A program made the position numbers and the translations under genes. The notes beneath the pieces are model-generated. The model was not told the origin of the DNA. It ran no database searches and saw nothing but the letters and a program-made list of their open reading frames with translations. A stretch of 57,877 bases of DNA, from contig BRYA01000034.1 in the NCBI GenBank assembly GCA_030267965.1, forward strand, positions 32,473 to 90,349, read 5' to 3'. The stretch's first letter is position 1. Each line of letters opens with the position of its first letter. Below are positions 33,822 through 44,844 of this stretch, in pieces. The stretch is from Triparma columacea. Its lineage: Eukaryota > Sar > Bolidophyceae > Parmales > Triparmaceae.

Positions 33822-34181
33822 CTTCAGAAAAAGAGAAATGGAAATGGAGTCCCAATAGACCGAACCAGATGAGATTGTGTTTGAGGTTATGGGGGAGGTT
33901 TAGATATTGACGTTTAAGTTTTAAATTTCGCGCAGCGGTATTGTTATACGTATGAGACGGAATAATCGAAAAAATATATAAAATGACGTCCATTTTCGTA
34001 TAGAAACTGAGCTTAATAATTATATTTATCAGCAAAACGGCTTTTTTAACGGCTATTTTTACGCTCCTTACCATTTCAGCGTTGTTGTTAGGACAGCTGT
34101 ATGCAAGAATTCAAGTTACGAGCCGTTTTACTTACTGTTTTGCTCCCCTCTTAGGAATCCTGATTCCCCAAATATCCAAAT
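33822..34181. other. AT-rich divergent intergenic region
   Basis: About 360 bases, clearly more AT-rich than the surroundings, lie between the BRO1 gene and the mitochondrial uS9 gene. Likely a shared promoter region. The open frames here look non-coding. No repeats seen. Confidence 0.5.
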
Positions 34182-34748
34182 ATGCTCCATTCCATCCATC
34201 GTACAACATCTCATCTCACCATTCGGCGTACATCAATCATAACATCGAGACCATTAAGCACAGTTGTTGAAAGTTCCTCAACAAACCAATCATCCTCTTC
34301 TCACAGCAGCTCCGAGTCCACACAGGAATCCCTAGATTCCATGGATATAAAGGGTAGAATATACTCCACCGGCCGCAGGAAGACCTCAGCGGCGCGTGTT
34401 TGGATCACGCCCAAGGATTTTTCAATCAGGACCCCCATAATCATAAATAAACAGCCTCTCCACGAGTGGTGCACACGAGGCTCAGACAGGGAGGAGCTCC
34501 TCCGCCCCTTCGTCGCCACTTCAACCCTCGGTATGTACCAAGTATGGGCAACCGTTAAGGGAGGTGGAACAACCGGGCAGGTCGGGGCCATCAGACATGG
34601 CTTGAGCAGAGCGTTGGAGAAACATAAGCCGGAATTAAGGAAGGAACTCAAACCTGAGGGACTGCTTACGAGAGACCCGAGGATGGTGGAGAGGAAGAAA
34701 CCGGGTAGGGCCAAGGCGAGGAAGAGCTTCCAGTGGGTCAAGAGATAG
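34182..34748 (+). CDS. mitochondrial ribosomal protein uS9 (S9)
   Basis: A single exon of 188 residues. The first 50 residues are rich in Ser, Thr and Arg without acidic residues (MLHSIHRTTSHLTIRRTS), a mitochondrial presequence. After it is a full bacterial-type S9: GRIYSTGRRKTSAARVW, VWATVKGGGTTGQVGAIRHG, LLTRDPRMVERKKPGRAKARK and the C-terminal SFQWVKR, whose basic tail reaches the decoding site in known ribosomes. A plastid destination is less likely because no signal peptide with an F-motif is seen. Confidence 0.93.
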   Translation: MLHSIHRTTSHLTIRRTSIITSRPLSTVVESSSTNQSSSSHSSSESTQESLDSMDIKGRIYSTGRRKTSAARVWITPKDFSIRTPIIINKQPLHEWCTRGSDREELLRPFVATSTLGMYQVWATVKGGGTTGQVGAIRHGLSRALEKHKPELRKELKPEGLLTRDPRMVERKKPGRAKARKSFQWVKR

Positions 34749-34875
34749 GAGGGGAGAGAGAACACATTAGAAAATACCATCGTAGCAAATGGGCACAAAT
34801 GTAGCACAAAAAGTACAGTTTCAAACGTTACCCCCTCGCCCCCACTCCCTCCCCTTCCCCCCTTTTATTTCCAAA

Positions 34876-37144
34876 TCACCTCCTTCTCCTCCTGCTCTGT
34901 TGTGTCCCCGTACTAAGGTACTCTTCCATCGTCCCTCCCCCCCCCCCCCCAAAAAGTCTCTCTGCCTCCTCTTGTCTTTTCTCGATCTCTCTTTGCGTGT
35001 TCATCAGAACAAGTTCCCTCTCACTCTCCTTCGGTAGCACAGCCCTCATCAACGTAACCTTCTCGTACCTGCTGCATATTTTATTCTTCCTAAACCTCCT
35101 ATAGTCCGGTCCATTATACCCTCTCTTCTTAGTTTTCTTCTTCCCCTTACCTTCCCTCGCTTTCCTGCTTTCCTCCATCGTCCTAACAACGAGTACGGAC
35201 GCTGGTACAACCTCTGTAATCGGTGCCATATCATCAGCCAGTGCCCCCAGGGGTCGCTTGTAGTCCGCGCGTGAAGGGGGGGCTATCTTTAACCAACCGC
35301 CTGCTTTACCGACCAGATCGGACAGCTTGGACTTGGGCTCGGGGAGGGGGGTGGGAGGGGGGTCGCCGTCATCCTCTTCTTCCTCCTCTTCTTCCCTATC
35401 ATCATTCCCACCCTCGTTGTCAAAGACGGTCTCCATGTGCGGCGTGTCTTTCTTACCCCCCCTTTTCACCTTCTTCTTCGATATCATCGGCGATGGTTCC
35501 ATCGTCCCCTCCTTCTTCCTCTTCTTCCCCACCTCCGTCGTCTTCGTCGCCGGAGAATTCGGTGAGAACGGTTGTGGGGGTGGAGGTGGCACCAACTCCA
35601 ATCCCTCGTCGTCCGTGGCATCGGAGTCGGAGTTCTCCCCTCCACCGCCTGCCCCCTTTGTCCCCGCGTTCTTCCCCGAGCCCCCTACGGCGTCTTTAAG
35701 CCCCTCCTCGGAGCTTGAGCCCGGGGAATCGTTCAGGTACTGGCTCTGGCTGAGGATGGGTGCCTTTGCGCCCTTCTTCCTATTCTTCGCTACCTTCCTC
35801 CCTGCCCAGATGGTCTTCGTCAGGTCCTTGTCTTCGCTATCGTTCTGCAGGCCCTCGAGTGTACTCACGCTGTTCGCGAGCTGGGTCTGCCCAGTGACGG
35901 GAATGCCGAACGTCTCAATGAGGTGGTTTCTCCTCTTCGTTATTTCAGCGTCCACTTCCTTCCCCCCTCGTGGCTCAAGAAGCACGACGGAGTTTTTCTT
36001 CACTCCGGGGGACAGGTTGGCGACGATGAGCGTCTTCAGCCAAGCTCCCTTGTCCTCAAAGAACTCCTTGTCACTCATCTCGTAGCACCGCTTGACCTTC
36101 CCCCCCCCCGCGATGGCCAACTCCTCGAGTTCCTCCTTCATGAGGGAGAGGAGGTAAACGTTCTCCAAGGTGTTGTTCCTTGGCAGGCTCTGGTCGACTC
36201 TGTCCAGCTTCAGGGTCCCGCTGGGCTCGTAGTCGAACTCATCGGGGATAGGGTCAGAACCGCGGGTTCGAGCCATTAGGGCTTCGACCCACTTGGTGGT
36301 GATGACGGGCCGAGAGGTAGCCCAAGCCATGATATTCTTTCCAGTGTTCTTTCTGGCGTCGGTCACCAGGTGGGTCGATGACTGGGGTGGGGGGCGGGGG
36401 TGGCGGTGGTGGCGGGGGTGGTGAGAGGTTGGTGTGTGTACAGTAGTTAGCCCTTCGTTGCGTCATTGTCCCTCCTACTCTTACCCTGCAGCTCCAGGTA
36501 CGCCCACAAATCGCGCCGATCGTGTCGGCCTTCTTGGGATCCTCGAGAAGGGACTTGTCAGATACTGCACTGAAACAAAGCACGAGAGGGATCCGGGTGA
36601 TCCTCAATTTGGAGTTTTGGGCCCCAACTTGGACGATGCCACTCCCCATGGCGCCGAGCTTGAGGATGGTGGGAGTTTCGTTGGGCAGCCTGTGCTTCTC
36701 CTCTCCTACGAATGTCCCGAACTTGGAACCAAGGTCAGTGATCGTAATAACGACGTCCGGATTGATGTTGTCTAGCTGAAAAGATGGGAGTGGGGTGGTG
36801 CCATCGTGATTCTGGGTCTGCGTCGGTGTCATGGACGGGTTCACTGACTGGGAGAAGTATGACAACATGGGCTTGGAGCTAGCCTGGGTAGATGGCAGGT
36901 TCGACGCCTGGAACTGGCTCGAGTGTTCCGCCGAAAGGCAGTACTCCCTCCCACTTGCCTTGAGCTCCGAAAGACGCGCTACGGCGACCTCACAGTGAGA
37001 ACGAGAGCAACTCTTATCGTTGCTGAACACAACATCAAGAGAATCACCCTTCCTCCCGCACTTCAGCTTCTCAGTCCCCAACGTAAGGTGGAAAACAGCA
37101 CCAACTTGATTGTCATCGCCATTTTCAAGATCTATACGGAACAT
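34876..37144 (-). CDS. NBS1: Nibrin/NBS1, MRN complex subunit, two exons
   Basis: Exons 37144-36485 and 36381-34876 join in phase 0 and give 721 residues, close to human nibrin (754). The N-terminus is an FHA domain (LKCGRKGDSLDVVFSNDKSCSRSHCEVAV, with the RSH core). After it comes a BRCT domain that spans the intron (THLVTDARKNTGKNIMAWATS, ITTKWVEALM). A long acidic, Lys-rich disordered region follows. GPDYRRFRKN near the C-terminus matches the MRE11-binding NFKxFxK-type motif. The last residues (EEYL...RRRRR) resemble the acidic-aromatic ATM/Tel1-binding end. A C-tract in the coding DNA near 34937-34950 gives a Gly run and is a possible sequencing-error site. Role: double-strand-break sensing with MRE11 and RAD50. 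Confidence 0.88.
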
Positions 37145-37427
37145 GGGGTCTGGGGCTAAGATGTTTTGGTCGGAGGGAGCGTGGGTTTTTTGTGTGGTAT
37201 TTTTGGTACGTGTGGTGAGTTGGAGAGGAGGTGGTGTGAACCTGAGGCTACTGTTTGGTCACTTCGGTCACGAGAACAAGGACAAGCCGTTGTATATGCA
37301 ACGGGATGGCGGATGAAGGGGATAATTTTTGGGGATTTGCTGGGGGGACTGACACCTTGGTGGCAAACTAAGAAGCGTCGCGAGATGACGGAGTTTTGGC
37401 AATTAAAACATTTCGTTACTCCTAAAC

Positions 37428-39683
37428 TTAGCCCTTGACCTCAATCCCCCCCCCCTGGTCGACCACAACACCTTCGACGCCTGCCCTCTTCCTCACATTC
37501 ATCTTTAAGCCCTGCCTCGTATGTATCGTTGCTCCGGTTCTCATGCCGACCGGGTGGCTCAGGTTCTTAGGGTGCTCGTCGTACCCCACCTCCCCCTTGC
37601 CCAACCTCTCAGGAAAGTCAAACTCGAACCTTCGGAGAACCATTGCTAAGGTCACGCAAGACTCAAGGTAGGCGAACTGCGGACGAGAGCGGCGAGCGAA
37701 GCGGCGGCGATACGAAGCGAGGGTTGCGTTAGTGAATAAATCAAGGCACCTTCCTCCCTCAAGTATTCCCATGCTCTCACCTCATCCCCCACGCACTTCC
37801 TCGACCCCCCCCCAAACGGCAGGTACGCAAAGTCAGCGGCCGTCTCCGTCGGATACAGCCTCCCCTCCCATTTCTTCGGGTCGAACCCCGCCCACCCCTC
37901 AACCTTGGGGTTCTGGAAGGGCCTCGTGAACCGTTCGGGATCGAACTTGTCGGGCTCCTCCCAGAAATCTGGGGAGCGGTGGATGTTGTACACGCTAAGG
38001 AAAAAGTCCATCCCTCTCTTGACCCTTGCACCCTCAACATTCCCCTCCCTCCCCCTAGGCAGAACGTCGTCAGTCCTGCACCTCCTAATTAGCAGCGGCG
38101 GCTCCGGGTACATCCTAAGAATCTCGGCAATCACCAGCCTCAAGAACTTCATCTTCATGCAGTCCTCCATCGTCGGCATGCGGTCTCCAACGACTTCATC
38201 GATCTCTGCCGTCACCTTGGCCATCATTTCGGGGTTCCTCGTGAGTTCGAAGAGCCCCCAAGTGAGGACGGCGGCTGTAGTCTCGTGCCCGGCTATCAGC
38301 ATGGTCATGAGGTCGTCGCGGAGCTGCTTGTTGTCGATATCCGCGCCCCTCATGTCCACAAGGAACCTCAGGAGGCTCGGGTCCTTGACCTCGGCGTAGT
38401 TCCTAGCCTCGAGCTCAGCGATGTCCTCAACCTGCCTACTACCCTTGGCCAGGTTGATGAGATCAGTAAGCACATCGTCAAGGATCTTCAAATCACTGTT
38501 AAATTTCCTGTGAAAAGGGAAGCGAGTCGCGGAGGGGGGGGGGGNNNNNNNNNNNNNNNNNNNNNNNNNNNNNNNTGGTTGGTACGTACGACGAGAGCAT
38601 TCAACAGTGCTCTTTCACTTCTTGCCCTCCATTCTCACCTCAACCTAGGTACGACCTGGTTGGCCAGTGGTATGTCCCAGTACGGTGCCGGTGTCATGCT
38701 GCGGTGCTCCGCTTCAAGGAGGGCCGAGTAAACCGCCTTGATGACTGGGGACTCGGTGGTCACGGATCCAAAGTCGTAGTTGAATACGGACTTCCCTATT
38801 ATGTCGAGCGCGACGGAGCAGAACTTCTCCTAAAAGACACGAGATAAGTATTGGCGAGTCGGCAATATAGGGTTAGCAAACGGAGATCAAATGCTATTTT
38901 CATCAGGTGAGCAGCGGTTCGCTTCGCTCTTCCATCTCTTCTCACCTCCATGTCGATCTCAGTGTTCGACTCTGCAGCAGCGGAGAGGGACTTTATCAGC
39001 GGGACGTTGCAGTAACCGAACAGGCCGACCATATGATTCAGCCAGGCTTTATGGAAGCCTGGGACGATCTGCTTGCGTCTGACCTTCCATGTCTCCGGGT
39101 CCGCCGGGATTAAACCCTTCCCCATTATTGGTTCCAGGATCTCCGCTAGCAATCCCTTATCGTACTTGTCGTTGTTCTCCTTGAGTATGTGCTTCGCTTG
39201 AACGGGGTCTGATATCACTAGGAACGACTTAGGGCCGAAGCAAAGCTTGTATGGGGAACCATTGTCATCAAAGTAACGCTGGAGGCCGATGAACATCGTC
39301 CCCGAGGCTATATCGTCGAGGGCGCCTTCGGCCATAGGACAGAGGTCGTAGGAGGGGTAGTCGCCGTATATTTGCTCAATGTTGGACTTGAAGATTAAGG
39401 CCGAGTCTGAAAATTGGGGGGGGCTACCTTGGGGGGTGGGCTGCAGGAAGGGGAGGGACCAGATGTACTTCCAGTAAAACGGTAGTCCAGAGGTCGAGGA
39501 GGACGAATCAGTTTCCTGGGCAGGAAGGGCTGTGGGAGATGGGAGAGATGATGTCGGGGAAGAACGACGGGGGGGTGGGGAAATGTGACTGATTGATGGT
39601 AATGGACGATGAAAAGCATGAGATGTGGATAGTATGTTACATAGTGTTAGGAATAGTATGGTATTTTTCGCGGATTGCATCAC
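37428..39683 (-). CDS. CYP97-type cytochrome P450 (carotenoid hydroxylase candidate), four exons
   Basis: Exons 39683-38946, 38829-38639, 38507-37781 and 37676-37428 are in phase and give 634 residues. The N-terminus is a signal peptide ending SHAFHRP, the plastid F-motif of ochrophytes. P450 landmarks: [15 protein letters not shown] (I-helix AGxxT), EILRMYPEP (ExxR) and [11 protein letters not shown] (heme-binding Cys). The long insert [24 protein letters not shown] before the heme loop and the downstream [17 protein letters not shown] are typical of CYP97, which hydroxylates carotenoid rings in plastids. The substrate is inferred from subfamily. An assembly gap of 31 N lies in the intron between the second and third coding exons and does not break the protein. 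Confidence 0.9.
38545..38575. other. assembly gap (31 N)
   Basis: A run of 31 N immediately follows a G-run of about 12 in a P450 intron. The true length of the gap is unknown. Confidence 0.98.
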
Positions 39684-39737
39684 GAGAGAATTGAAAAGGA
39701 ATTGGAAACCCTTCTATTTCTCAAGTCACTCAAAAAA

Positions 39738-41006
39738 ATGAACTCCCTACTACTCTTATTGGTATTAATATGTCTCGTGTCCGTTTCGGGACAGTTCGGA
39801 GTCGGAAGAAAGAAGGATAAAGTGAGTTTCTAACAAATAGGAAAAACCACAAGAGAAAGGCGACATCGCGGTTCATGGAAGGCCATTTAAAACGAGAAGG
39901 AAGGAAATAGAAGGACAAACGAGGGGGACTTCGAGCTATTAACTATATTTTGCGCGAGAAATACTACACAACTGAACGAACGTCTAGCTAATTTCATCAG
40001 TGATGTTGTTGTTGTTCCGAGTTCCACCCAGCACCCCATCACATTCATTCATTCCCCCCCACTTACTTCGACACCCCCCCCACTAATCCCGAAACCCCCC
40101 CCCCAACTAACTCCAACCCCTCCCCCCCCCCTTTTCTCCCAGCAAAAGTCAGCGTTCGAGCAAGCCCAGGAGCGTGCGGCCTCTAGTGCCCCCAAGAAGC
40201 GTCGTGGTCCTCCCTCCAAGTCTAGCGGCGGTGTCCCCAGTGACGCCGAGCTCGATGCTATGCTCGATTCTCTCTCCCCCTCTGACCGGAAGATGATGGA
40301 GGGCATGATGTCAGGTCTGGGTGACATGGACATGGGCGCAGCAATGAAGGAAATGGAGACGGCGATGGAACAGCTGGCAAACATGGACCCAGACGAGCTC
40401 ACCAAGGCCATGGAGGACGTCATGAACAGCCCGGAGATCAAGGCTATGATGGAGGACCCGGGGACGATGCTTGAGCAGATGAGGGGGAGCGGTCTAATCC
40501 CTGACGAGCAGGTGAGGAGCGAGGAAGGAGGGGGGTAGTGCCGGATGAACGGTGGTAATGTACACAAAAATAACCATAACTAAACTTCCTCTTCACCCCA
40601 GATCGATGAGTACATGAAGAACCCCGAGAAGTACGCCGCGGAAATGGAAGCCATGACCTCCGAGATGATGAAGATCTTCTCCGACCCCACCGCCATGCAG
40701 GATATGATGGAAATGATGACCGGGGTAGGGGAGATCCTCTCTGACCCTGCCAAGCTCGAGGAAGCCCTCGAGGACATTGTGAAGGAGCTGGAGCAGTGGG
40801 AGACCGACCTAAGCAACGACGAGAAGGTAGAGGCGGCCAGGCTGCAGCTCCTTAACGACCCTGACTTGACTGAGAACCCGGCGCTCAGGGAGGTCTTCGG
40901 GACCAAGGAGATGAAGGAAATTATAGGGAGCAAGGAGAAGTGGAGGAAGACCGTCCAGGAGGGCAAGGACAAGCTCAGGATGGGGGGAGGGGGCGGAGAG
41001 CTCTGA
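39738..41006 (+). CDS. secretory-pathway protein with STI1-like Met-rich repeats, three exons
   Basis: Exons 39738-39821, 40143-40511 and 40602-41006 join in phase 0 and give 285 residues. The first exon is a signal peptide (MNSLLLLLVLICLVSVSGQ). Exons 2 and 3 are Met/Glu-rich helices with Asp-Pro turns (NSPEIKAMMEDPGTMLEQM, NPEKYAAEMEAMTSEMMKIFSDP, LLNDPDLTENPALREVF). These resemble the DP/STI1 repeats of Hop, HIP and ubiquilin, which hold hydrophobic clients. The signal peptide would put it in the ER or, if a weak F-motif (GQFGVGRRK) is used, the plastid. No TPR partner domain is present. Specific function not known. Confidence 0.75.
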
Positions 41007-41108
41007 GGCGGCTAGGTGGAGAGTAGAAAGGGTGCAGGGAGAGGGGGAGACTGTAAGGAATGATAGGACGCCAACGAATCTATCTTTTTTATTACCCCCC
41101 CACATGTT

Positions 41109-43470
41109 TTAATCAACGTTCATCTTAAGCCATTTCTCGCTCTCCCTAAAGAACTCCTTGAACTCCTCGTCCCCCCCCCTCGTGCTCTTCACGTGTCCCA
41201 CCCCCAGGTACAGGCTAACAAACTGTCCCACCATCGGGAACCTCTCCACCCCGTACCCGTCCCCCCCTTTCCCTAACCCTCCACCAGTAACGAGGTTGTA
41301 GTGATCCCCAGACGAAGACCTGGAAGACCAGGAGGCACCGTCCTCGACGGTGCAAACGACGCCGCAGGCCTTCACAGCCTCCTCGATCTCCCCCCCCTCC
41401 TCTAGGCTTACCATAACCTGGTCCCTAGCGTTGGTTGCTGCAAAGACGACGAGCTTGGCTGCGATATCGTCTACCGTCGAACCACTCTCTGCCCTGATAA
41501 CAGTTACCCTACCGTCAAGGGGTGGACGTTGTAGACCCCAAAGAGCCGTGCGTGCCCCGTAGCCATCCTTTGGCCCCACGGAGTCACGGAGGTAGGAAAG
41601 GACCTCCACGCAGTACCCCTTAACCACGGGCGAACTTATCCTATCGTCCAGGGCTTGGAGTCCGAACTGAGCAAGGCCGGTATTGGAGCCTACCTCGGCT
41701 AGGTAACCCTCGTCGTACCCCGCGTTATACGCAGCTGTAGGCGTCGGCACGACTACTGGGAACTTAGTGTACTCCTGCAGTTCCGACCTAACAGGGAACT
41801 CCCCGAATATCTCCCCCTCCTGTGGTCTTGCCTGGCAGGTTAGGGCTGGGTTTTCTGAGGTTCCCACGGTGTAAACGACCTGGCCTGTGCGCTCGAAGAG
41901 GTATCTGCCTAGGGCCATGTCCTCGTTAACGGCTAGTGATATAGGCTGGTTCCTAACGAGCCATGATGCCAGGTCATTTGCGGATTCAGACCCTGCCTTA
42001 AGCGGCTCAGAGGGGCTGGTTACATCAACGAACACTTTCCTCCAGTACTCCTCTACCCCGTCTTCAGGGAGGGATGTGCTGACCTTGTAGTGGGCGTTGA
42101 GGCCATCTACCTTGGTGTAACCCGCGGGGGTGGGCTCAACGGGGGAGTCTGCAAATATACCAGCGAACTCTCCGGCGCGGAGACTGTCCTGTGGAGTAGT
42201 AACGACGGGTGCTCCTGTGAAGAGGCTCTCAACTTCCTCGTCGCTGTCCGCCTTTACGACAGCGTGGCGGAGGGCGGTGCACTGTCCTGAGTTCTCGATC
42301 ATGGCCGAGAACCTTATGGCCTCCTTTACCTGGGGGGTAAGGGTGGGGGCTACGAGGGTGTTGGGCCCTCCGGTTGAGGACAGGGTGTTGGGGTGACCGG
42401 ACTTGACGGACTTGGCCAAATCACGAGAGCATGTAATGTGCATGGGACAGGTGGGGGGGGAGGAGGCGAACACCCTCTTTATCTCAGGGAGGTCCGCTGA
42501 CAGGTACGTAACCATTCCGGAGTCCACCCCGTGCTTTGCCATGAGGGAGCGGAGAAGGACGGCCCAGCGGTACATGTGCTGGGTGGTGTTTGAGCGGGAG
42601 AGGACTACGCAGGGGACGCCTACCTCGAGGTTGCGGATGGTCTTGCGGAAGAGGTCGAGGAAGTTGGAGAAGTTTGAGACGCAACCGACAAAGGCGGGAG
42701 AACGGTCAATGATGATCTTGCCAGAGGACTCGTCCTCGAGGAGGAGGTCGTTCATCCTATAGGTGGAGGGGGGGGGAGGTGGGGGGGGAGAGATTGGAGA
42801 TGGATTTGAGATGTTGTCAAGACGGCGTCAAAAGCAGCAGGTAGCTTTCTCCCTCTCACCTCCTCTCCACAGGGTTAGCCTCAATGGATTCCTCAATCTC
42901 TGTGACACCGTCTTGCTTCCTGAAGTCCATGGCCTGGTTCCCGATGAGGAGGCCTGGGTAGTCTTTTAAGAGCTCGTCCTCTACTGCCCGGATGGCTTGG
43001 CGGTAGTCCTTGGCTGGGGGATTGTAGGTGTTGATGTGATTGATAACCTCATCAACCTCTGAGGAGGTGGCGTGGATAATCTTTCCATTGACCTGTGGTG
43101 TGTGTGTGTGTGTGTGTGTGTAAGTTTTGAAGGTTTTTCAGAAAGGATTCCAATTTGATGCTTCGTTGATGCAAATGTGTCAGCATTGTTTTAGTGATTT
43201 TCTCACATTATTAAAAGCATCCAATGTATCTATGGGATTGTGTAGATTGGATGAGAGTTCCTTATCACCCAAGAGTGTCCGTATGGGGTTTGTATGCCAT
43301 GAATCCTGAGAAAATGAGTCTAAATAACTAAGTGTCGATTCTGCCAAGGTTGTGGGAACAGGAGGATAATTACCAAAGCAGGATACATATGAAGGTGAAG
43401 CGAAGTTATAGCTACGTTTTGAACAATATATCACTGTGCGAACTGCGGAAGATTGACGGAATAGTAACAT
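41109..43470 (-). CDS. divergent mitochondrial aldehyde dehydrogenase-superfamily protein, three exons
   Basis: Exons 43470-43207, 43092-42860 and 42756-41109 are in phase and give 714 residues, longer than usual ALDHs. The N-terminus MLLFRQSSAVRTVIYCSKRSYNF is a mitochondrial presequence. The catalytic loop SAMIENSGQCTALRH carries Cys (about residue 325), and GEIFGEFPV is the conserved EIFGP-like cofactor motif. The place of the general-base Glu (ETGG or ELGG) reads SSTGGPN, so this Glu seems lost. About 200 residues after the core have no obvious family match. It may be an enzyme with altered chemistry or a structural paralogue. The first intron carries a TG microsatellite. Confidence 0.75.
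43097..43122. repeat. TG dinucleotide microsatellite
   Basis: About 12 TG units lie in the first intron of the aldehyde dehydrogenase-like gene, next to its 3' splice site. On the gene's coding strand this is CA, so it sits in the polypyrimidine region. Confidence 0.9.
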
Positions 43471-43799
43471 TGGGGGAGAGAAAGAGATTGTGGCAGAGCT
43501 GAAAACATTTTTGGGAAAGAATTGGGCATCAGGGCAAGAAAGCTGTATTATAACCTGAATTATAGGCTTTAGAACTCTTACGACCGACCTAACTCTTTAC
43601 AATATAAACAGCAATACTACTACCTACATCATATCCAAACATATTGTAGTTTTAGCTCAAATTTGGTCCCCAACAAAACTACATCGCCCAAAGCCCTAAC
43701 TTTCAATCTTCTTCCTCCTCTCCATCTAAGCATTCACGCTATACCCTAGTTCGAGCGCTGTCAGGACTTATCTTTCATCCTTCCCAAATCCTTCCCAAA
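43471..43799. other. divergent intergenic region
   Basis: About 330 AT-rich bases between the aldehyde dehydrogenase-like gene and the LRR gene. No gene or repeat is seen; it likely holds both promoters. Confidence 0.5.
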
Positions 43800-44717
43800 A
43801 TGCCCAAATCAGCAGTATACTCTGGCGAGAGCTTCTTGAATGATCGTGAACTCACAGAGGTGACTTTTGCAAAGGGAGTGACGACGATTGGCGATGACGC
43901 CTTCGCCGGATGCACCTCCCTCACGGCCATCACCATCCTGGACGGAGTGACGGAGATTGGCGAACGCGCCTTCTTCAGATGCTCCTCCCTCACGGCCATC
44001 ACCATCCCGGACGGAGTGACGAAGATTGGCGAACACACCTTCAGGGAATGCTCCTCCCTCGCAGCCATCACAATTCCGGACGGAGTGACTACAATTGGCC
44101 CCCTCGCCTTCTGTAGATGCTCCTCCCTCACAACCATCACCATCCCAGACTCAGTGACGACGATAAGCGATGGCACCTTCTACGAATGCTCCTCCCTCGC
44201 AGCCATCACAATCCCGGACGGAGTGAAGACTATTGGCCAATTCGCCTTCTGCGGATGCTCCTCCCTCACGGCTATCACAATCCCGGACGGAGTGACGACG
44301 ATTAGCGATGGCGCCTTCTATGAGTGCTCCTCCCTCGCATCCATCACCATCCCGGACGGAGTGACGTCGATTGGCTATGAAGCCTTCAGAGATTGCTCTG
44401 CCCTGACGAGACTCAGTTTATCTCCTGCCGTCTCCATCGGTGAAGACTGCTTCCTCAACTGCACTGCCCTAATCTCTGCCGCTGCCGATCAAAATATGCC
44501 GACTGTCAAGGACCTCCTCCATTCTCGGTGGCACCGCATACGTGATCGCGTCACCGTTCTGTCCTGCCTCAAGGCACTCTTGGAGGACCAGCCCAGGAGA
44601 TCGGATAGGCTGAAGCGGAAGCGCCTTGACGGAGATGAAGTGGTCGCGCTTCAGGGAACTGCGGCATTCAAGAGGCTCCCGAAGGTTATGTGGAGAGTTA
44701 TTCTGGAATTTCTGTAA
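43800..44717 (+). CDS. BspA-type leucine-rich repeat protein
   Basis: A single exon of 305 residues. Residues about 10-225 are eight or nine LRR_5 repeats of 23 residues with consensus CSSLTAITIPDGVTTIGDxAF. Repeats are highly similar at the DNA level (69-bp period), with ACGGAGTGACGA recurring, so they look recently expanded. The C-terminus (HRIRDRVTVLSCLKALLED, then a basic RRSDRLKRKR, then KRLPKVMWRVILEFL) resembles the short tail seen in stramenopile members of this family. There is no signal peptide, so the protein is probably intracellular, unlike bacterial BspA. Function unknown; a binding scaffold is typical. Confidence 0.88.
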   Translation: MPKSAVYSGESFLNDRELTEVTFAKGVTTIGDDAFAGCTSLTAITILDGVTEIGERAFFRCSSLTAITIPDGVTKIGEHTFRECSSLAAITIPDGVTTIGPLAFCRCSSLTTITIPDSVTTISDGTFYECSSLAAITIPDGVKTIGQFAFCGCSSLTAITIPDGVTTISDGAFYECSSLASITIPDGVTSIGYEAFRDCSALTRLSLSPAVSIGEDCFLNCTALISAAADQNMPTVKDLLHSRWHRIRDRVTVLSCLKALLEDQPRRSDRLKRKRLDGDEVVALQGTAAFKRLPKVMWRVILEFL

Positions 44718-44844
44718 CTCTAAAGTCACCGTTTCACGGCAAAAGGGTCCCGAAATGTTTTAACGAACAACGTTTGAACATTGAACAGTTTACAATGATA
44801 CATAATTCACCCAATTTTGGAAAAAAGTCTAACAAAAAAACAAG

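Noticed and set aside
33553..34074. Minus-strand frame of 173 codons near the BRO1 start
   Set aside because: AT-rich, low-complexity translation with no family features. It overlaps the short first exons of the BRO1 gene in another frame.
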